Shown here: one piece after another, positions 1 to 10,982 of the stretch
Position numbering within the stretch: position 1 is the stretch's first letter
Layout: the number at the start of each line of letters is the position of its first letter
NCBI GenBank assembly: GCA_013423325.1
Contig: BLJB01000132.1
Coordinates: 4,315 to 68,314 of the forward strand
Origin: Usnea hakonensis
Taxonomy: Eukaryota; Ascomycota; Lecanoromycetes; Lecanorales; Parmeliaceae
Length of the DNA: 64,000 nucleotides
Reading direction: 5' to 3'
Position numbers and translations under genes: made by a program
Notes under the pieces: generated by a model
Seen by the model: only the letters and a program-made list of their open reading frames with translations
What the model was told of the DNA's origin: nothing
The model's database searches: none

Positions 1-757
1 CCCCCTTCCTCCCCCCCAATACCCCCCCCCCCCCCCGGTCGCATATCCCCCCCCCCAAACACCCACCCTCAAAACCCCCTCTTCTCCCCATCCTCCTCAT
101 CCCTTATCCTGCGTCCTGCGTATGCGTGTACAGCTAGATGCGAACGTAACGGAACGGGGCAGAGACCTATCTATCTATCGTTCGCGGTTGATTATTAGTA
201 TTGTGGAAGGGGTAGGGGGGGCCAGGAGATGGGAATGGGAGATTGGAGGGGGGAGGAGGGAGGGGGGTGGAGGAGGAGGGGAGGAGAAGGGGAGGGGGGG
301 AGGAGGGGAGGAGGAGGGGGGATAGAGGAGGGGAGGAGAGGGGAGGGGGGGGGAGGAGGGATGTGGGGGGATTGTTACAGAGTAGGAGGGAGGGGAAGGA
401 TAGATCCCTGACGATGGCCAAGCCGCCAAAATGACAAATTTCAAGATACCTACGTAGCGGGTATCTAAATACTATATTCCTAAGGGGAGAAAAAGAGATT
501 CCTGGAACGATGCTGAGAGGATAAGGGAGCAATCCAAAGCATTAAATCTATCTAATCGCTCTCAAGGAGAAGGGTATCAAGCTATCCGCCCGCAATCCGA
601 AAAATAAATGTAGAATAAGAATGAATGCACGAACCCCATCCAGCCGGAACGCCTGCAGGTGAGTGTGGTGTGCACAAAAAGCCTGACAGGAATGCTTCCC
701 TCCTGCACACTTCGTGCGCCAACTCCTGCAATGTATGTACCAAACCAGCACCACTTC
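1..757. other. Gene-less low-complexity left edge
   Basis: No supportable gene. Bases 1-60 are mostly C runs. Bases about 190-400 are a purine block (GGA/GAG rich) with almost no pyrimidine on the plus strand; long open frames there are artefacts of composition. Bases 430-757 have ordinary composition and lie just 3' of the 14-3-3-like gene, so they may hold its 3' UTR. Confidence 0.6.
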
Positions 758-1771
758 CTATTGAGGATCTGGCAGATCTGGCAGCTCCTTCTCAACCTTC
801 TCAAGCTTCTCGACTTTTCCGGGTCTCGGTGTGCTGCTAGGGGTACTTCCGCTGCCCACTCTTGGAGTACTTCCGCTACCCTGGCTCCCGCCAAGTCCTC
901 TTTTCATCATCTTCCCCAGGATCGCCACCAATTCTGCCGCGTCCTCGAACATGTCATCATCCATACCCTCTGTTGCTTTGTATACATCTTTGATCGCGAC
1001 TTGCGCTAATCTCCTGCTGCCCTCACCATCGTGAAGGCAGTCGTAGAGGTAGGCCGCGTATTCTGTTTTCACTGAGAGGCGGATTGGATCGGAGCCGGAG
1101 AGATGGGTATCAGCAAGCTTGCAGGCGTGGTCGAAGCTCTCAGATGCTCGTGGAATGTAGTTCTGCGCGGGTATGAGGAAGGAGGCGGAAGGTTTGGGCA
1201 TTGACACTGGGGTGAGGCCGGGAGGGAGGGATCCAATATTTTGGACGGGCCCTCCTTCTGGAAGAGGAGGAGAAGGGCGTATCGAATCCCGGTAGACTGC
1301 TGCTTTGCCTTTTTCAGCAGTAGTTGGCGTATAGCTGGGTATGGCGACTTGATTAATGGAGGGCTCGTTATGGAAGAGGACGTAGATGTGATAGAAGCTG
1401 GCGCGAAGCTTGTAACAGAGTACTTTCAGCGCATAGTTGCGGGCATCTTTCACCATTGGGAGGACATACTCCTCGATTATGTAGAGGCCCTCGCGCGAGA
1501 GGAAAATGATGTGATGGTAGAGTTGTAGAGACTTGGTATCGCGGGTGGTATCTAGTCGGCGAAGTCGGCGCGCTCGGACCAGCTTTTTCGAGAGAATGAC
1601 TGAGAGGCCCAGGACTTTGTAGAGCTTGCTGGAGAGGAATGGATAGCTTCTATCGGTAGCTTTGGCGAACCTGCCGAGGAACTTCTGATCGACCTCCGAA
1701 GAGGCCATCAACGAGTGGGAGCTGAGGATGTGAGGGTTCTGCGAAAGAGCGCCGATGTCAGCTTGGTTCAT
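758..1771 (-). CDS. 14-3-3 domain-like protein
   Basis: Encodes about 337 residues of a divergent fungal 14-3-3-like family. In true 14-3-3 proteins this fold is an all-helical phosphopeptide-binding adaptor; here that role is inferred. The helix before the linker has the pattern KSLQLYHHIIFLSREGL. After a Pro/Ser linker (about residues 140-195) comes a stretch like the 14-3-3 helix 7-8 region (ASESFDHACKLADTHL, then SDPIRLSVKTEYAAYLYDCL). The tail is low complexity (Gly/Ser/Thr, then Lys/Glu). Related proteins as I know them start near MASSEVDQKFLGR, which is Met22 here (base 1708), so the annotated start may be 21 codons too long. Conversely the frame stays open about 35 codons upstream of base 1771, next to a possible 43-nt intron (1886-1928), so an upstream start or spliced leader is also possible. 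No intron is needed in the body. Confidence 0.75.
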   Translation of the reverse strand: MNQADIGALSQNPHILSSHSLMASSEVDQKFLGRFAKATDRSYPFLSSKLYKVLGLSVILSKKLVRARRLRRLDTTRDTKSLQLYHHIIFLSREGLYIIEEYVLPMVKDARNYALKVLCYKLRASFYHIYVLFHNEPSINQVAIPSYTPTTAEKGKAAVYRDSIRPSPPLPEGGPVQNIGSLPPGLTPVSMPKPSASFLIPAQNYIPRASESFDHACKLADTHLSGSDPIRLSVKTEYAAYLYDCLHDGEGSRRLAQVAIKDVYKATEGMDDDMFEDAAELVAILGKMMKRGLGGSQGSGSTPRVGSGSTPSSTPRPGKVEKLEKVEKELPDLPDPQ

Positions 1772-2282
1772 GGCGAATTTGGCAGCGATTGTGCGATGCG
1801 TAACCTCCTGGCGAACCAGCGATTGGTTGAAATCAACTGTGTTACCAGAACGCCACCGGAGTAGGGTATCGAAAGTGAATAAAATCTCATAGTGAATTCA
1901 GGTAGCACGAGATCAATGCAAACTCACCTTCTACCACCCGCCCTGGCTTTATAGGGTTTTGTGCTTCTTCTGCTCTCGACTTGTGGGTGGCTCGGGTAAG
2001 GTATGTTCAGATTCGTTGAGATGTATGACCGGCCAAAGTCCTTCATCATTTCCGTTATGGTTTGGTATTGAGATATTCCGGCAATGCAGGTTCCAATCGC
2101 CTATCACGTGCTAAAAGTGACGTCGGCTTTTTTGATTGGCGGCGACCAAGCCGCGGTGCTCAATTGATTGGTGAAGGTTCGTGATGGGGTAATTATATGT
2201 TCCCAGAATTTTGATTGGCATATGTATTTCCTTCTCTTGCCCAGAACGTAATTAATGTTGTACGGTACACTCGACAGAATAG
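1772..2282. promoter_or_regulatory. Upstream region of the 14-3-3-like gene
   Basis: On the minus strand a donor-like AAG|GTGAGT (1923-1928) and an acceptor-like ATGAG (about 1886) bound a possible 43-nt leader intron. The rest is ordinary composition. It is the likely promoter and 5' UTR of the minus-strand gene and lies back to back with the decayed plus-strand frame. No TATA box was identified with confidence. Confidence 0.35.
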
Positions 2283-2795
2283 GTGAGTGCTTTTATGAAC
2301 GGCGCAATTACTTTTAAGGAGTCCTACTAACTCAATGTCAGCTAGGGACCCATCGTTCTGGGCGAGCGAAGACCTACATTATTGTAGCAAAAGAGGTAGC
2401 ACGACTCTCAATTCCCCATCATACACTGGCCGTGGAAGTCGTCAATCGTGCAGGATGATGTACAAAGAGGGATGGACAGAGGCATTGAGCCCTCAATTGG
2501 GGTTGTGCGAGGTCCCGCAGAACTCGAGACGGTCGAGGAAATCGAAAACCCTTTTGTGCGGTTACTTGCGCCTCGTTTGTCTCGCGATCTCTAGCCGGAG
2601 ATCACCAAGGGAAGGACGGACAGAGCCGCGGCGCCACAATGGAAAATTTGTGACCGCCTTTTGCGGGACGGTGATCTCGCAGCGGTCAAGTCGGAGAATA
2701 GGGTCAATGAGCGACGGGAAGCTGGGAGAGCATTGGAGACGCGCAATGGACAAGAGAAGGAAAGAAAAGGAGTTTGGTTGCTGCAATGCGCATGA
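2283..2795 (+). pseudogene. Decayed protein-coding frame next to a well-formed intron
   Basis: Bases 2283-2341 look like a perfect 59-nt fungal intron (GTGAGT donor, CTACTAACT branch, TCAG acceptor). Directly after it one frame reads GTHRSGRAKTYIIVAKEVARL-like protein to a TGA at 2456. Shifting by one base continues it through VQRGMDRGIEPSIGVVRGP-like sequence to an in-frame TAG (2592) and then to a TGA at 2793. The run is longer and more protein-like than expected by chance, but no single frame is intact and the upstream exon meets a stop. I do not recognise the family. It could be a recently broken gene, a gene with more introns than I can resolve, or chance. Confidence 0.3.
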
Positions 2796-3849
2796 GATTG
2801 AGCATTGTACGGTATCTATGCCCGTCTTCCAGAGCTCTCAGCTTGCGGCGTTATGCTGGTCATGATGGTAGCGGGATAAGGATTGAGTTGGTCCTGCATG
2901 AGGCTTGTGGTTGCTTGCATACGTGTCAAGCGGATCTTTGATTTCAGAGGCGGCAGATCCCTGCTCATGGTGCCCAGGGCAGAGAAAGGGAGCCCGGCGC
3001 GGGGGGTCAATAGACCTAATTGCGGCAGCGATGCCTGAAGAAGATGTTAGCAAGAGAATCATCGTTGACTCTGGTTTTTGGGGATATTGGATATAGGGTT
3101 ATGGGTTATGAAGGATGTCAAGTTTAAGCAAGCGTATTATTTTCCATGGCTTTTCCTTTTTTCCTTAGAATTGGGGTCCTTGTGGGTCAACTTTGATTGG
3201 TAGCGAATCGCAGACCCCCTTTTTCTCTATTATTCTTTGCGACTTGCCCCACTATGTTTAGCGGCCTAAGATATCTAATGTACCCTTAATGCACCCTAAG
3301 CACCTAAATTCTCGGCATGATTATTAAGTCCCTTATTATTCATTAGGCGCTTACTCTCATCCTGGCCAGTGCTCTCTCCGTCGTCTCTCCCCAACTCCAT
3401 CCTACTTTTTCCATTCTACTCGACTTCTGGATCCCTTCACTCTACAACTTTGCCATATTGACAACTCATCACCAGCTTCCATATATATCAATCAAAAGGC
3501 ATTTTAGACCATCACCCAGTACCTTTGACTTTGGACTAGCAGAGGCAGAGTTCATGCCTAAGTAGGACTTGCTACCTCGCTAATGATGAAATGCAGCCGA
3601 GAAGCGGTGAAGGATCGCCACATTCGCCCAGCCTGCAAGCCCAGACCAACGAAGAAAGCAGACAAATGCCTTCAACTACCGATGTCTGGTAGCGTCCAAA
3701 GCGCCACATGGACTCCCATGTCTTTTCGTTGCACTACAGTCTGAGACAGTAGTCGAGGAGTAGAGTAATCCAAGTGTGCTCCAACATGTTAGTATCGTGT
3801 TTGGGTACCGACAACAAAGGCTGCTTGGGCTCCTAGCTCGAATGTGGTT
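2796..3849. other. Intergenic, no gene seen
   Basis: About 1 kb between the decayed plus-strand frame and the 3' end of the Myb-like gene. Ordinary composition, with AT-richer stretches around 3230-3340 and a CT-rich patch around 3370-3420. No convincing coding frame or RNA gene. Confidence 0.5.
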
Positions 3850-4656
3850 TCAACCTGCTTGCGCCCTCGACCTCATACTTGCCTTCTTCTCCCTCTGCCG
3901 CCGGTCCCTCTTGGTCTTGATTCTTTCGACAGCAAATTTCAGCACGTCTCGGTCGATTGCTCCCATCTGCTTCAAACAATCTCTCAATCCCCACGATGTC
4001 CTCTCATCTCGGAAAACATGTGGGCTCAACCCACACTTGTTCCACTTGAATAACGCCAGCTCGTCCCACTCATCGACTTCTAGATCATTTAGCCTGACCT
4101 TTTTCCCGTGACCAGTCCAGCGCGTTGGAAGCATTTTACTCCCCACTGCGCGACTTGTGTGAAATCGAATCCGATAGCGGCAGTCAGTCTTTGTCCTTTC
4201 GACATGTCGCTCGCTCAAGTAAGATGCCGTCACTGCGTAGGGTATGCCTCGAAGGCTTGAATCGATCAGGTACTGGTCTTCCCATGGGCGCCATGTCTTA
4301 TCGTTGCGTGGGCGCAGCCAAGGGTAGTCGAAGATAGAGTGGGGCTTGGGGCTGGGAAGTGCCTAGGATGGAGTCAATCACCGTAAGATCGTTGTCAGAT
4401 GAAGGGACTGTGCCTTTTGAGTTTCTACAGCAGCGCTGGTGGCATCTTGTTCAATGTCCGCTTCTTCCTCACTGCCTGATATCACAGCAATCGGACTCGT
4501 GACTGTCTCCTCGTTGAATCCTGTGCTCTGCGTCTCTTCCTGACTGTATGAGCTCACGATGATTGCTTCTTCGGTATCAGATCTCGCAAACGTGTGCCGG
4601 CCGTAATTTTGGGGGTCTCCGGTGCGAATCGCCCGATCGGCGCTTTTGACCGACAT
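3850..4656 (-). CDS. Myb/SANT-like domain protein
   Basis: Two exons, 4429-4656 and 3850-4362, joined over a 66-nt intron (GTAGAA donor, TTGACT branch, CCTAG acceptor) give about 246 residues. Exon 1 is acidic and Ser/Thr/Glu-rich. Exon 2 begins near the segment TWRPWEDQYLIDSSLRGIPY followed by CRYRIRFHT, the Trp/Glu-Asp/Ile spacing of fungal helix-turn-helix Myb/SANT-like DNA-binding domains. The rest is polar with a basic C-terminus (KTKRDRRQREKK). Probably a nuclear DNA-binding or chromatin protein, inferred from the domain only. The ATG at 4656 is preferred; the frame opens slightly earlier without an ATG. The weak GTAGAA donor is the main uncertainty. Confidence 0.55.
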
Positions 4657-4835
4657 TGTGAGCAACTATAGGCTCTTATGACAAATTACAGGTCAGAAAT
4701 TGTATATAAGTACGCGCAGTGTGCAGTGTCTTCAAATGTATCGCTGAGCCAGCAGGTGAGCTAATCCGTTGATCGTAGGCTCTTAGTCCGTCATCGCGTA
4801 ACCGTGACGGCAACGCGACCAGCAAATAAAGCTGT

Positions 4836-5977
4836 TCATGATTCCAGCGTCTTCCAACTACCCGCCAGCTTCTCCTTCAACTTCTCGGTGCCAACCCTTT
4901 TTCCAAACCTGTCGAAGAACTTCGAGTCCACCGTGATCCACTTTTGCTCGTCATAGCGGGCACTGAGACTGTAGAGGTAGTAAAGCTATCGCCAAAATAA
5001 GTCCCTACTCACCCCAAGAACCCCATCATACTCAAACTCACCTCTTCATAATCCAGCTCTTCGTCGTCATCCACGAAGATGACTGGATGCCCATGGATCC
5101 ATTTCATCTCTCCACCTTTGCCCTTGTCTTTAACAGTCGCCTTTGCCTTCAAGATCCCTTTCTTCTCCTCAGATTTGCCCTCCTCGACTTTTGCCTCTTC
5201 AACCTTTGCCTCATCGGTCGTCTCCTCACCCTTCTGGACTTTCTGACCTTTCTGGCCCTTTTTCCCATGCTTCCCGGCTTTACCCCATTTCTTACCACCT
5301 TTGCTATCCTTCTTGGTTTCTTCGGCAGCCTTTGCTTCGTCTTTCTCCACATCCTCCGATTTTTCTTCCTTCTTGTCCTCCTTCTTCTCCTCCACTTTTT
5401 CATCCTTCCCCTCCTCCTTTCCATCCACCTTACCCTCCTCCTTTCCCCCGTCTTTCTTCTCCCCTTTATCCTCGGTTTCCTTCGTCTCCTCCTTCTTGCT
5501 CTCTGCCTCCTTAGGTTTGACCTTCGCAGGTGCATCGACATACAGCTCTTTGTACTTCTTCTTGATTTCTTCGAGATTCTTCCCAGGCAGCGCTTCACTA
5601 ATTTCCTTCCAGGTCTTGTTCAGAGCTCTCGCTCCAAGGAGCCCCATCTCCTCGATCTTCGTCCATTCTGCGGGCGTAGACTCGGTAGTCTTGATTTCCT
5701 CCATTGGGGCTTCCTTGGTAATCGTCGAACTGGGAGGAGACTTGGTGGAGGGGGGGTCTTCTTTCCTTAGCTAGTCACCAGTCAGAAATGGCGAGTTGGG
5801 GACCGGCATTCGTAGGCTTCCAAAGAAGGACACATTGACGGGGTGTGATGCGTGAAAAGGAGCCTTGCTCACCTTCTTCTTCTCCATGCATGAATTACGA
5901 GACGGACCGGAAGCGAAGAAGAGATCAAAGAAGCTTATGTTAACCGGTTGCCCTTTTGAATTGATAAATCGTGCCAT
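4836..5977 (-). CDS. Lys/Glu-rich Myb-like domain protein
   Basis: Three exons (5873-5977, 5042-5770, 4836-4985) with introns of 102 and 56 nt, all in phase 0, give 327 residues. Order: a short N-terminal hydrophobic/aromatic motif (VNISFFDLFFASG); a Myb-like helix bundle (WTKIEEMGLLGARALNKTWKE); a very long Lys/Glu low-complexity region with KKGQKGQK stretches; then a conserved C-terminal module (LYYLYSLSARYDEQKW followed by SKFFDRFGKR). The N- and C-terminal modules recur together in fungal proteins of unknown function. The charged middle suggests a flexible nuclear or nucleolar linker, which is inference. The final exon starts at an ATAG acceptor that restores DYEE|LYYLY. The start shares an intergenic promoter with the divergent p24 gene. 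Confidence 0.75.
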
Positions 5978-6582
5978 GATGGCAGATTAACAGACCGACG
6001 ATTGAGGTTTGGGTGATGGATGAAGGTCTGACAGAGGGTCTTTGGTGGTGTTGAAACGAGCGATCTTTCAAAACAATCGAAGAAACAGTCTAGCTCCCGC
6101 CACTAATTCAAAAGGAACGATCTACCTAGATATTTCATGTATTCACACAACAACACGACAAAACATTTATGCTCATGTGATGGAGTCATTGTCTACATTC
6201 GAGGCCATTCCCCTTCCCCTACATTTGGCAGTCTTTGGAAGGCAAAGCGGAGGCTGCACAGACCGCAGAACAATCATGCAATCCTTCAGTGTTTATCAGT
6301 TTATCTACTATGCACCAAGAGCACCTATGTAGAATATCCTTATACTTGTTATGGGTCTTGGAAATGGGCTGCTTGACTGCCACTGTCATGTAGCTACCAA
6401 CCCGTCATGCCCGTATCAGCTCTCACAAATTTCGACATGCCGACGCCAGCTTTCAAAATGTTCAATGCTCCCTTTCTCACCTTCCACCTAGTTGATCACC
6501 CCTTCCATACAAGTGAAATACCTACCGCATGGCCTAAAACCTCATTCACACCCATCTCAATACCCTCTACATACCTCCCACG
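5978..6582. promoter_or_regulatory. Divergent promoter region
   Basis: A 605-bp spacer between head-to-head genes (Myb-like on minus, EMP24-type p24 on plus). It must hold both promoters and 5' UTRs. It is AT-richer in the middle and becomes CT-rich just before the p24 start codon, as is usual for ascomycete leaders. I see no canonical TATA box close to either start. Confidence 0.5.
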
Positions 6583-7533
6583 ATGCGCCTCCTAATCTTC
6601 GCCGCCCTCCTGGGCCTCCTCGCCAGCACTCTTGCGCACAACATTCAGATGGGCGCCCATCAACGAGAATGCTTCCACGAGGTCCTTCATAAGGATGATA
6701 AGATGACGGTCACGTTTCAGGTTGGAGACAGAGAATTTGGCGGTGCGGGTAATCTGGAGATTGACTTCTGGGTGAGTGCCCCTCCTTGGCGCGTGCTTTT
6801 GGCCAAGCGGAGACCGCATCTTTGAGGGCAAAGACCTGCGAAGGCTTCTCAGACCTCTATGCACGTATTCATTTCAGGCTACTACATTTCAAGAGCTACA
6901 GTATCTTTCATGCTCTCCCAGTAACCATTGCTGATACCCTTCTCTGTTTTGTCTAGATCATTGGCCCAATGAACGACTACATCGTCAACCAGAAAGCTGT
7001 ATCTTCGGGTGACCACTCCTTCGATGCCAGAAATGACGGTAAACACCTCTACTGCTTCAGTAACGAAGCTTGGTCTGCGAGCACAAAGGAGGTCAGCTTC
7101 AACGTACATGGGATCGTGTATGTGCCGGAAAGCGAGGCGCCGAGTGATCCGCTAGAGGCTGAAGGTATGTCCCACGTCTTTACGTCTGCATTCGTGGACG
7201 ATAAATACTCGGCTTCAAAGCACCACTTACTGACTGCGCGCCATAACCATAGTCAAACAATTGACCGAGCTCCTAAACCAAGTCAAAGATGAACAGTCTT
7301 ACATCGTCGTCCGCGAGCGCACCCACCGCAATACCGCTGAAAGCACAAATGGCCGGGTCAAGTGGTGGAGCATATTTCAGCTAGGAGTCTTGATTGGGGA
7401 AGGCATATTTCAAGTGTGGTGGCTGAAAAGGTTCTTCGAGGTACGTACGCTCTGAACCGGGGCGAGACAAGTTGTGGCCGAAGAGAGACACACTCTAACT
7501 TTTACGTGGTCTCAGGTCAAGAGGGTCGTCTAG
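6583..7533 (+). CDS. EMP24: p24 family cargo receptor, EMP24/p24-beta type
   Basis: Four exons (6583-6771, 6957-7164, 7253-7440, 7516-7533) give 200 residues, the usual size for this family. Signal peptide at residues 1-18 (MRLLIFAALLGLLASTLA), then a lumenal GOLD domain with two Cys, a coiled-coil stretch (QLTELLNQVKDEQSYIVVRE), one membrane span (IFQLGVLIGEGIFQVWW) and a cytosolic tail ending FFEVKRVV. That tail closely resembles the FFEVRRVV end of animal TMED2, which supports the p24-beta assignment. The protein cycles between ER and Golgi, helps load GPI-anchored and other cargo into COPII vesicles, and binds COPI through the tail (family knowledge). The last coding exon is only 18 nt, VKRVV plus stop, so any missed intron would lose the trafficking signal. 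Confidence 0.93.
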
Positions 7534-8905
7534 ACGGCTCGGGAAAAACCATGTAATATTACGGGGTTCGTCAGGCGTCAGTATAAAGCAGGTCTCACTA
7601 CGGAATCTTGAACCAAAAACCAAGTCCATCTGAAGTTGTGGAACATGCAACATCAGCCCTTTTCTCAGGCACATAAGCGCCATCCTTCTCAAGCTCCAGT
7701 CCTCCACAAACGAATCCCTCCCCATGTACCCTCAATCCATCATCCCCAGATCACCAACCCTCCTCTTCTCACTACCAACTGCATCATTCATCCTCGATCA
7801 GTGCTCCGCCGCTCCGCACCCCAGCACCCTCCTCCTCCCCTCAAGCTCCCCACCAAAGTCCCTCGCTACTTCCCCACAAGCCACGTACGCGCAGTGCGCA
7901 CCATACAAAGACCCGCTCCTTTTGGCGGGACAGATAGATCCCTTATCTGACACGTCGACTTCGTGGGGTTAGCGTGCAGTGTGAGTTGTTAAGGTAGGAG
8001 GGAGTGGAGGGGCTGATATTGCTTAAGGGGAGATGAGGTTGTGGGTGTAGATGTACAAGTAGCGAACGGGGGGGGGGGTTGGCTTGTGTTGGCAGTGTGT
8101 TGTTGACGAGGAGGCGGGGTGGAGGCAGTGTTTGCTGTTGAGGGGTGGTTGAGTGCGCTTGGGGTTGATTGTTGGGCGGGGGAAGGGGAAATCGCGTTGA
8201 AGATGTATGTGTATGTATCATATGTTATGAATGAAAACACAGATCTACCAGAGGAGATAAAGGGGCCTATCTAAAGCACCAAGCAAATTAAAGTACTCGG
8301 CCTGACTCTACCGGTAGGAGTACGTTCAGGCGCTGGTAAGGTCAGATGTTGCCCTGTATGAATGTACGCGCGGATTTGGAGCGCATGCAGCAGGGCGCTC
8401 TGAGTCCGAAAGGGGTTGTCATTTCGCTCTGAGGGGTGGATAGCCTATATAGGCTGTAAATCGGGGAAAAATATCAGGTTTTGGGGGAGGTTTTCGATTG
8501 TATGTGTTCATACCGGTAGCAGAACTCGTTGTGTTTTGAAAGGATAGCGATGAGTAGTCATCGTTACTTAGGTACTTACCTTAGGTACCTACTTAAGTAC
8601 AATGGTACTCAGCCTTTTGGGGCGAGTGGGGCTATGTATCTACGTACGCTTACATGACGTCGTTGCTGCCTATACTCAGCCTCGCCATTCCCCATTTTCT
8701 TAAAGAACTCGAGGTGCGCACCAAACTCGAACGCTCTTTCACCGACACTAACAGTGGCTGCAAGCAACATGATGCACTACTCCTGAAATCATTGGGGAAC
8801 CCAATACATCAGGACACCCGTTACGACTCTCGAAACCCAGGGTTCTTGGTTTTACTAGCGCCTACTACCTCAGGAGGAGAGTAGAGTGTCTGTTGCTTCC
8901 TTACC
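7534..8905. other. Intergenic, no gene seen
   Basis: About 1.4 kb. 7640-7950 is CT-rich with overlapping open frames in several registers that I do not trust. 8000-8180 is strongly G/T rich on plus. A 14-bp palindrome AGCCTATATAGGCT lies at 8442-8455. 8568-8610 has repeated TTAGGTAC/GGTACCTA motifs, common in ascomycete spacers. The segment just before 8906 is presumably the HET gene promoter. Confidence 0.5.
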
Positions 8906-10982
8906 ATGACAGCATCATCGAAACGCCCTCGCCAGCCGTCTAAGGGCATCCGTAAACTCCCTAAACATTTTGCATCTTCTACGACTGCTCCTCGCCGTAG
9001 TCATCGCATTGCCGCAATAGCTAGACATAATCAGCAGTATCTGCCTCCTGACCTCGGTCCGTACGAATATACCACTATAGACAAGGAGGCTTCCGAAATC
9101 CGGCTGATGACTATTCTTCCTGGTGTTTTCGGGTCCGAAGTTCGCGCTACCATCCAGAATCATGGGCTTACCAGGACCCAGATTCCGATATATGAGGCTC
9201 TGTCGTATGCTTGGGGTTCGAACGAAAAGTCTGCCAAGATTCGCATCGAGGAAATCGGTGGTGACCGTATGCTCGCCGTGACTCCAAATCTTGCGGAAGC
9301 CCTGCAATATCTACGGTATGAGGACAGACCTCGCATCCTGTGGATAGATGCTATTTGCGTGGACCAGCAAAATGTCCTGGAGCGTGGTCACCAAGTCTCT
9401 CGAATGGCGGATATCTATCGTTCCGCGAGCCCGGTAGTTATTTGGCTCGGCCCTGAGTTTGCTTCAAGCGATGTGGCCATGCGTGAATTGAGTGCTCTAG
9501 GCTCTACTGTGAGAATTAACTGGGGAGCATTAGAGCTGATTCCACTGTCGGGTGACTCTTTCTCTGTTTGGCAGGTGACGCCGTACCCATTCAGTAGCCA
9601 TGGCTTTGTCTCAGGATCGATAGAGGCTTTGCTAGACAGACTTTGGTTCAAGCGTCTTTGGATATGGCAAGAGGTCCGCCTTGCGAAGATTGGTACGCAG
9701 ATACTCTGTGGAGACAAAATTTTGCTATGGGAGACTTTCCGCAACGCGATCTTGTGTATGAAACTAAGATATGACTACTTGGGTAATAAGCTTGTGAGCT
9801 TGATCAATCATATCTCAGACCTCTGCAGCTATCCACGCCCGCAATCTATGGTATTAGATATCCTGGAAAATACCAAGAACTGTACATACTCCGATCCAAG
9901 AGATAGAATACACGCAATCTTGAACCTAGTCTATGCTCATGAGATACGTGGGTTCGAACCTGACTATTCAAAGTCTACGGAAGAGGTATTTCGAAATTTT
10001 GTAACGAGTTATATATCTACGCAAGGCACTTTAGAATTATTAAATCATTGTGAAATGAGGGAGCTCAAGGCCTTGAAAGTTCCTTCATGGGTTCCAGACT
10101 GGACTAAACCTAGAGAGTGCGAATATTTATGGCTTTCAAAAGCTTGCTGGGCTTCGAAAGGAGAAGCTAAATTCGAGGATACGGGAATCCTGAGAGTTAC
10201 AGCGTGCCTCGTGGGGATTGTCGACTCAGTACACGATGTTGGAGACCAAGAGGTTTCTTCCATCGCTCGAAGGCTATGGCGTGTAATCGGACAAGACAGG
10301 TGTTGCTGATGACTCGAGAATGGACGCGCTGTGCCGCACACTTTGCGGCAACGAATTCTCTGAGTCGTATCTACCACCATTCCAAAATTGCCCTCGTTTT
10401 CTAGAAACCAAGGTACTTATGTTCAATTTTCTCAAAAATGGTACGCGTTCTCGTTACAGAGAAAGAAACTATCTTCAGTGGAAGAATTTGGTTCGATCTA
10501 CGACAGAGAATCGAGTATTTTGCACTACTAAAGAAGGCAATATTAGCTTAGCGCCCCGCAAGACCGAAACTGGAGATCGACTGTGCATCGTCCTTGGCTG
10601 CCAGTCACCATTGGTACTTCGAGCGAAAGAGTTCGGCATTTATACAGTGGTAGGCGAGTGTTATCTTGATGGAGTTACGGACGGCGCAGGTCTACTGGGG
10701 AAGCTCCCCAGCAATTGGCAGCGCGTAGACCGCTATGATCGAGATACAAAAGGCAATTACGATGCTTTCGTCAATCGTGACGCCAGTATTGTACAAGTCG
10801 AAGATCCAAGGCTTGGACCTCTACCTCTTGGATGGCGAATTGCAAATCACAGATACAAGCATCTCTACAACCGTTACACAAACGAGGCTGCTGGAATTCG
10901 CAAGTCAAAGTTCGATCCACGGATGAGCTCGGAAGCTCTCAAAGCTCGAGGGATCGATCTGCAGGAGTACCGGCTTGTTTGA
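8906..10982 (+). CDS. HET (heterokaryon incompatibility) domain protein, frame broken
   Basis: Two plus-strand frames together give a full-length HET protein of about 690 residues. The first (8906-10309) has a basic leader then the HET core: YEALSYAWGS, VTPNLAEALQYLR, RILWIDAICVDQQN, RGHQVSRMADIYRSASPVVIWLG. The second (about 10287-10982) has the usual C-terminal part: TGVADDSRMDALCRTL, GDRLCIVLGCQSPLVLR, YTVVGECYLDGV. HET proteins trigger cell death on contact with a non-self partner in the family. The halves are one base out of register around 10284-10300, with no well-formed intron there (a poor alternative is GTACAC at 10229 to AAG at 10295). So this is a single-base frameshift, real or an assembly error, or a minor intron. 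If real, the protein ends early, after the HET core. Confidence 0.8.

Noticed and set aside
167..532. Overlapping open frames on both strands in the left-edge block
   Set aside because: Purine-only low-complexity DNA gives stop-free frames in several registers; the translations are Pro/Ser or Gly/Arg monotony with no domain.
5087..5774. Long plus-strand frames (Leu/Phe/Ser rich) across the Myb-like gene
   Set aside because: They mirror the Lys/Glu-rich coding of the minus-strand gene, whose exons, splice sites and conserved ends are clear.
7636..7972. Two overlapping plus-strand frames after the p24 gene
   Set aside because: CT-rich composition, no signal peptide or domain, and the frames compete with each other.
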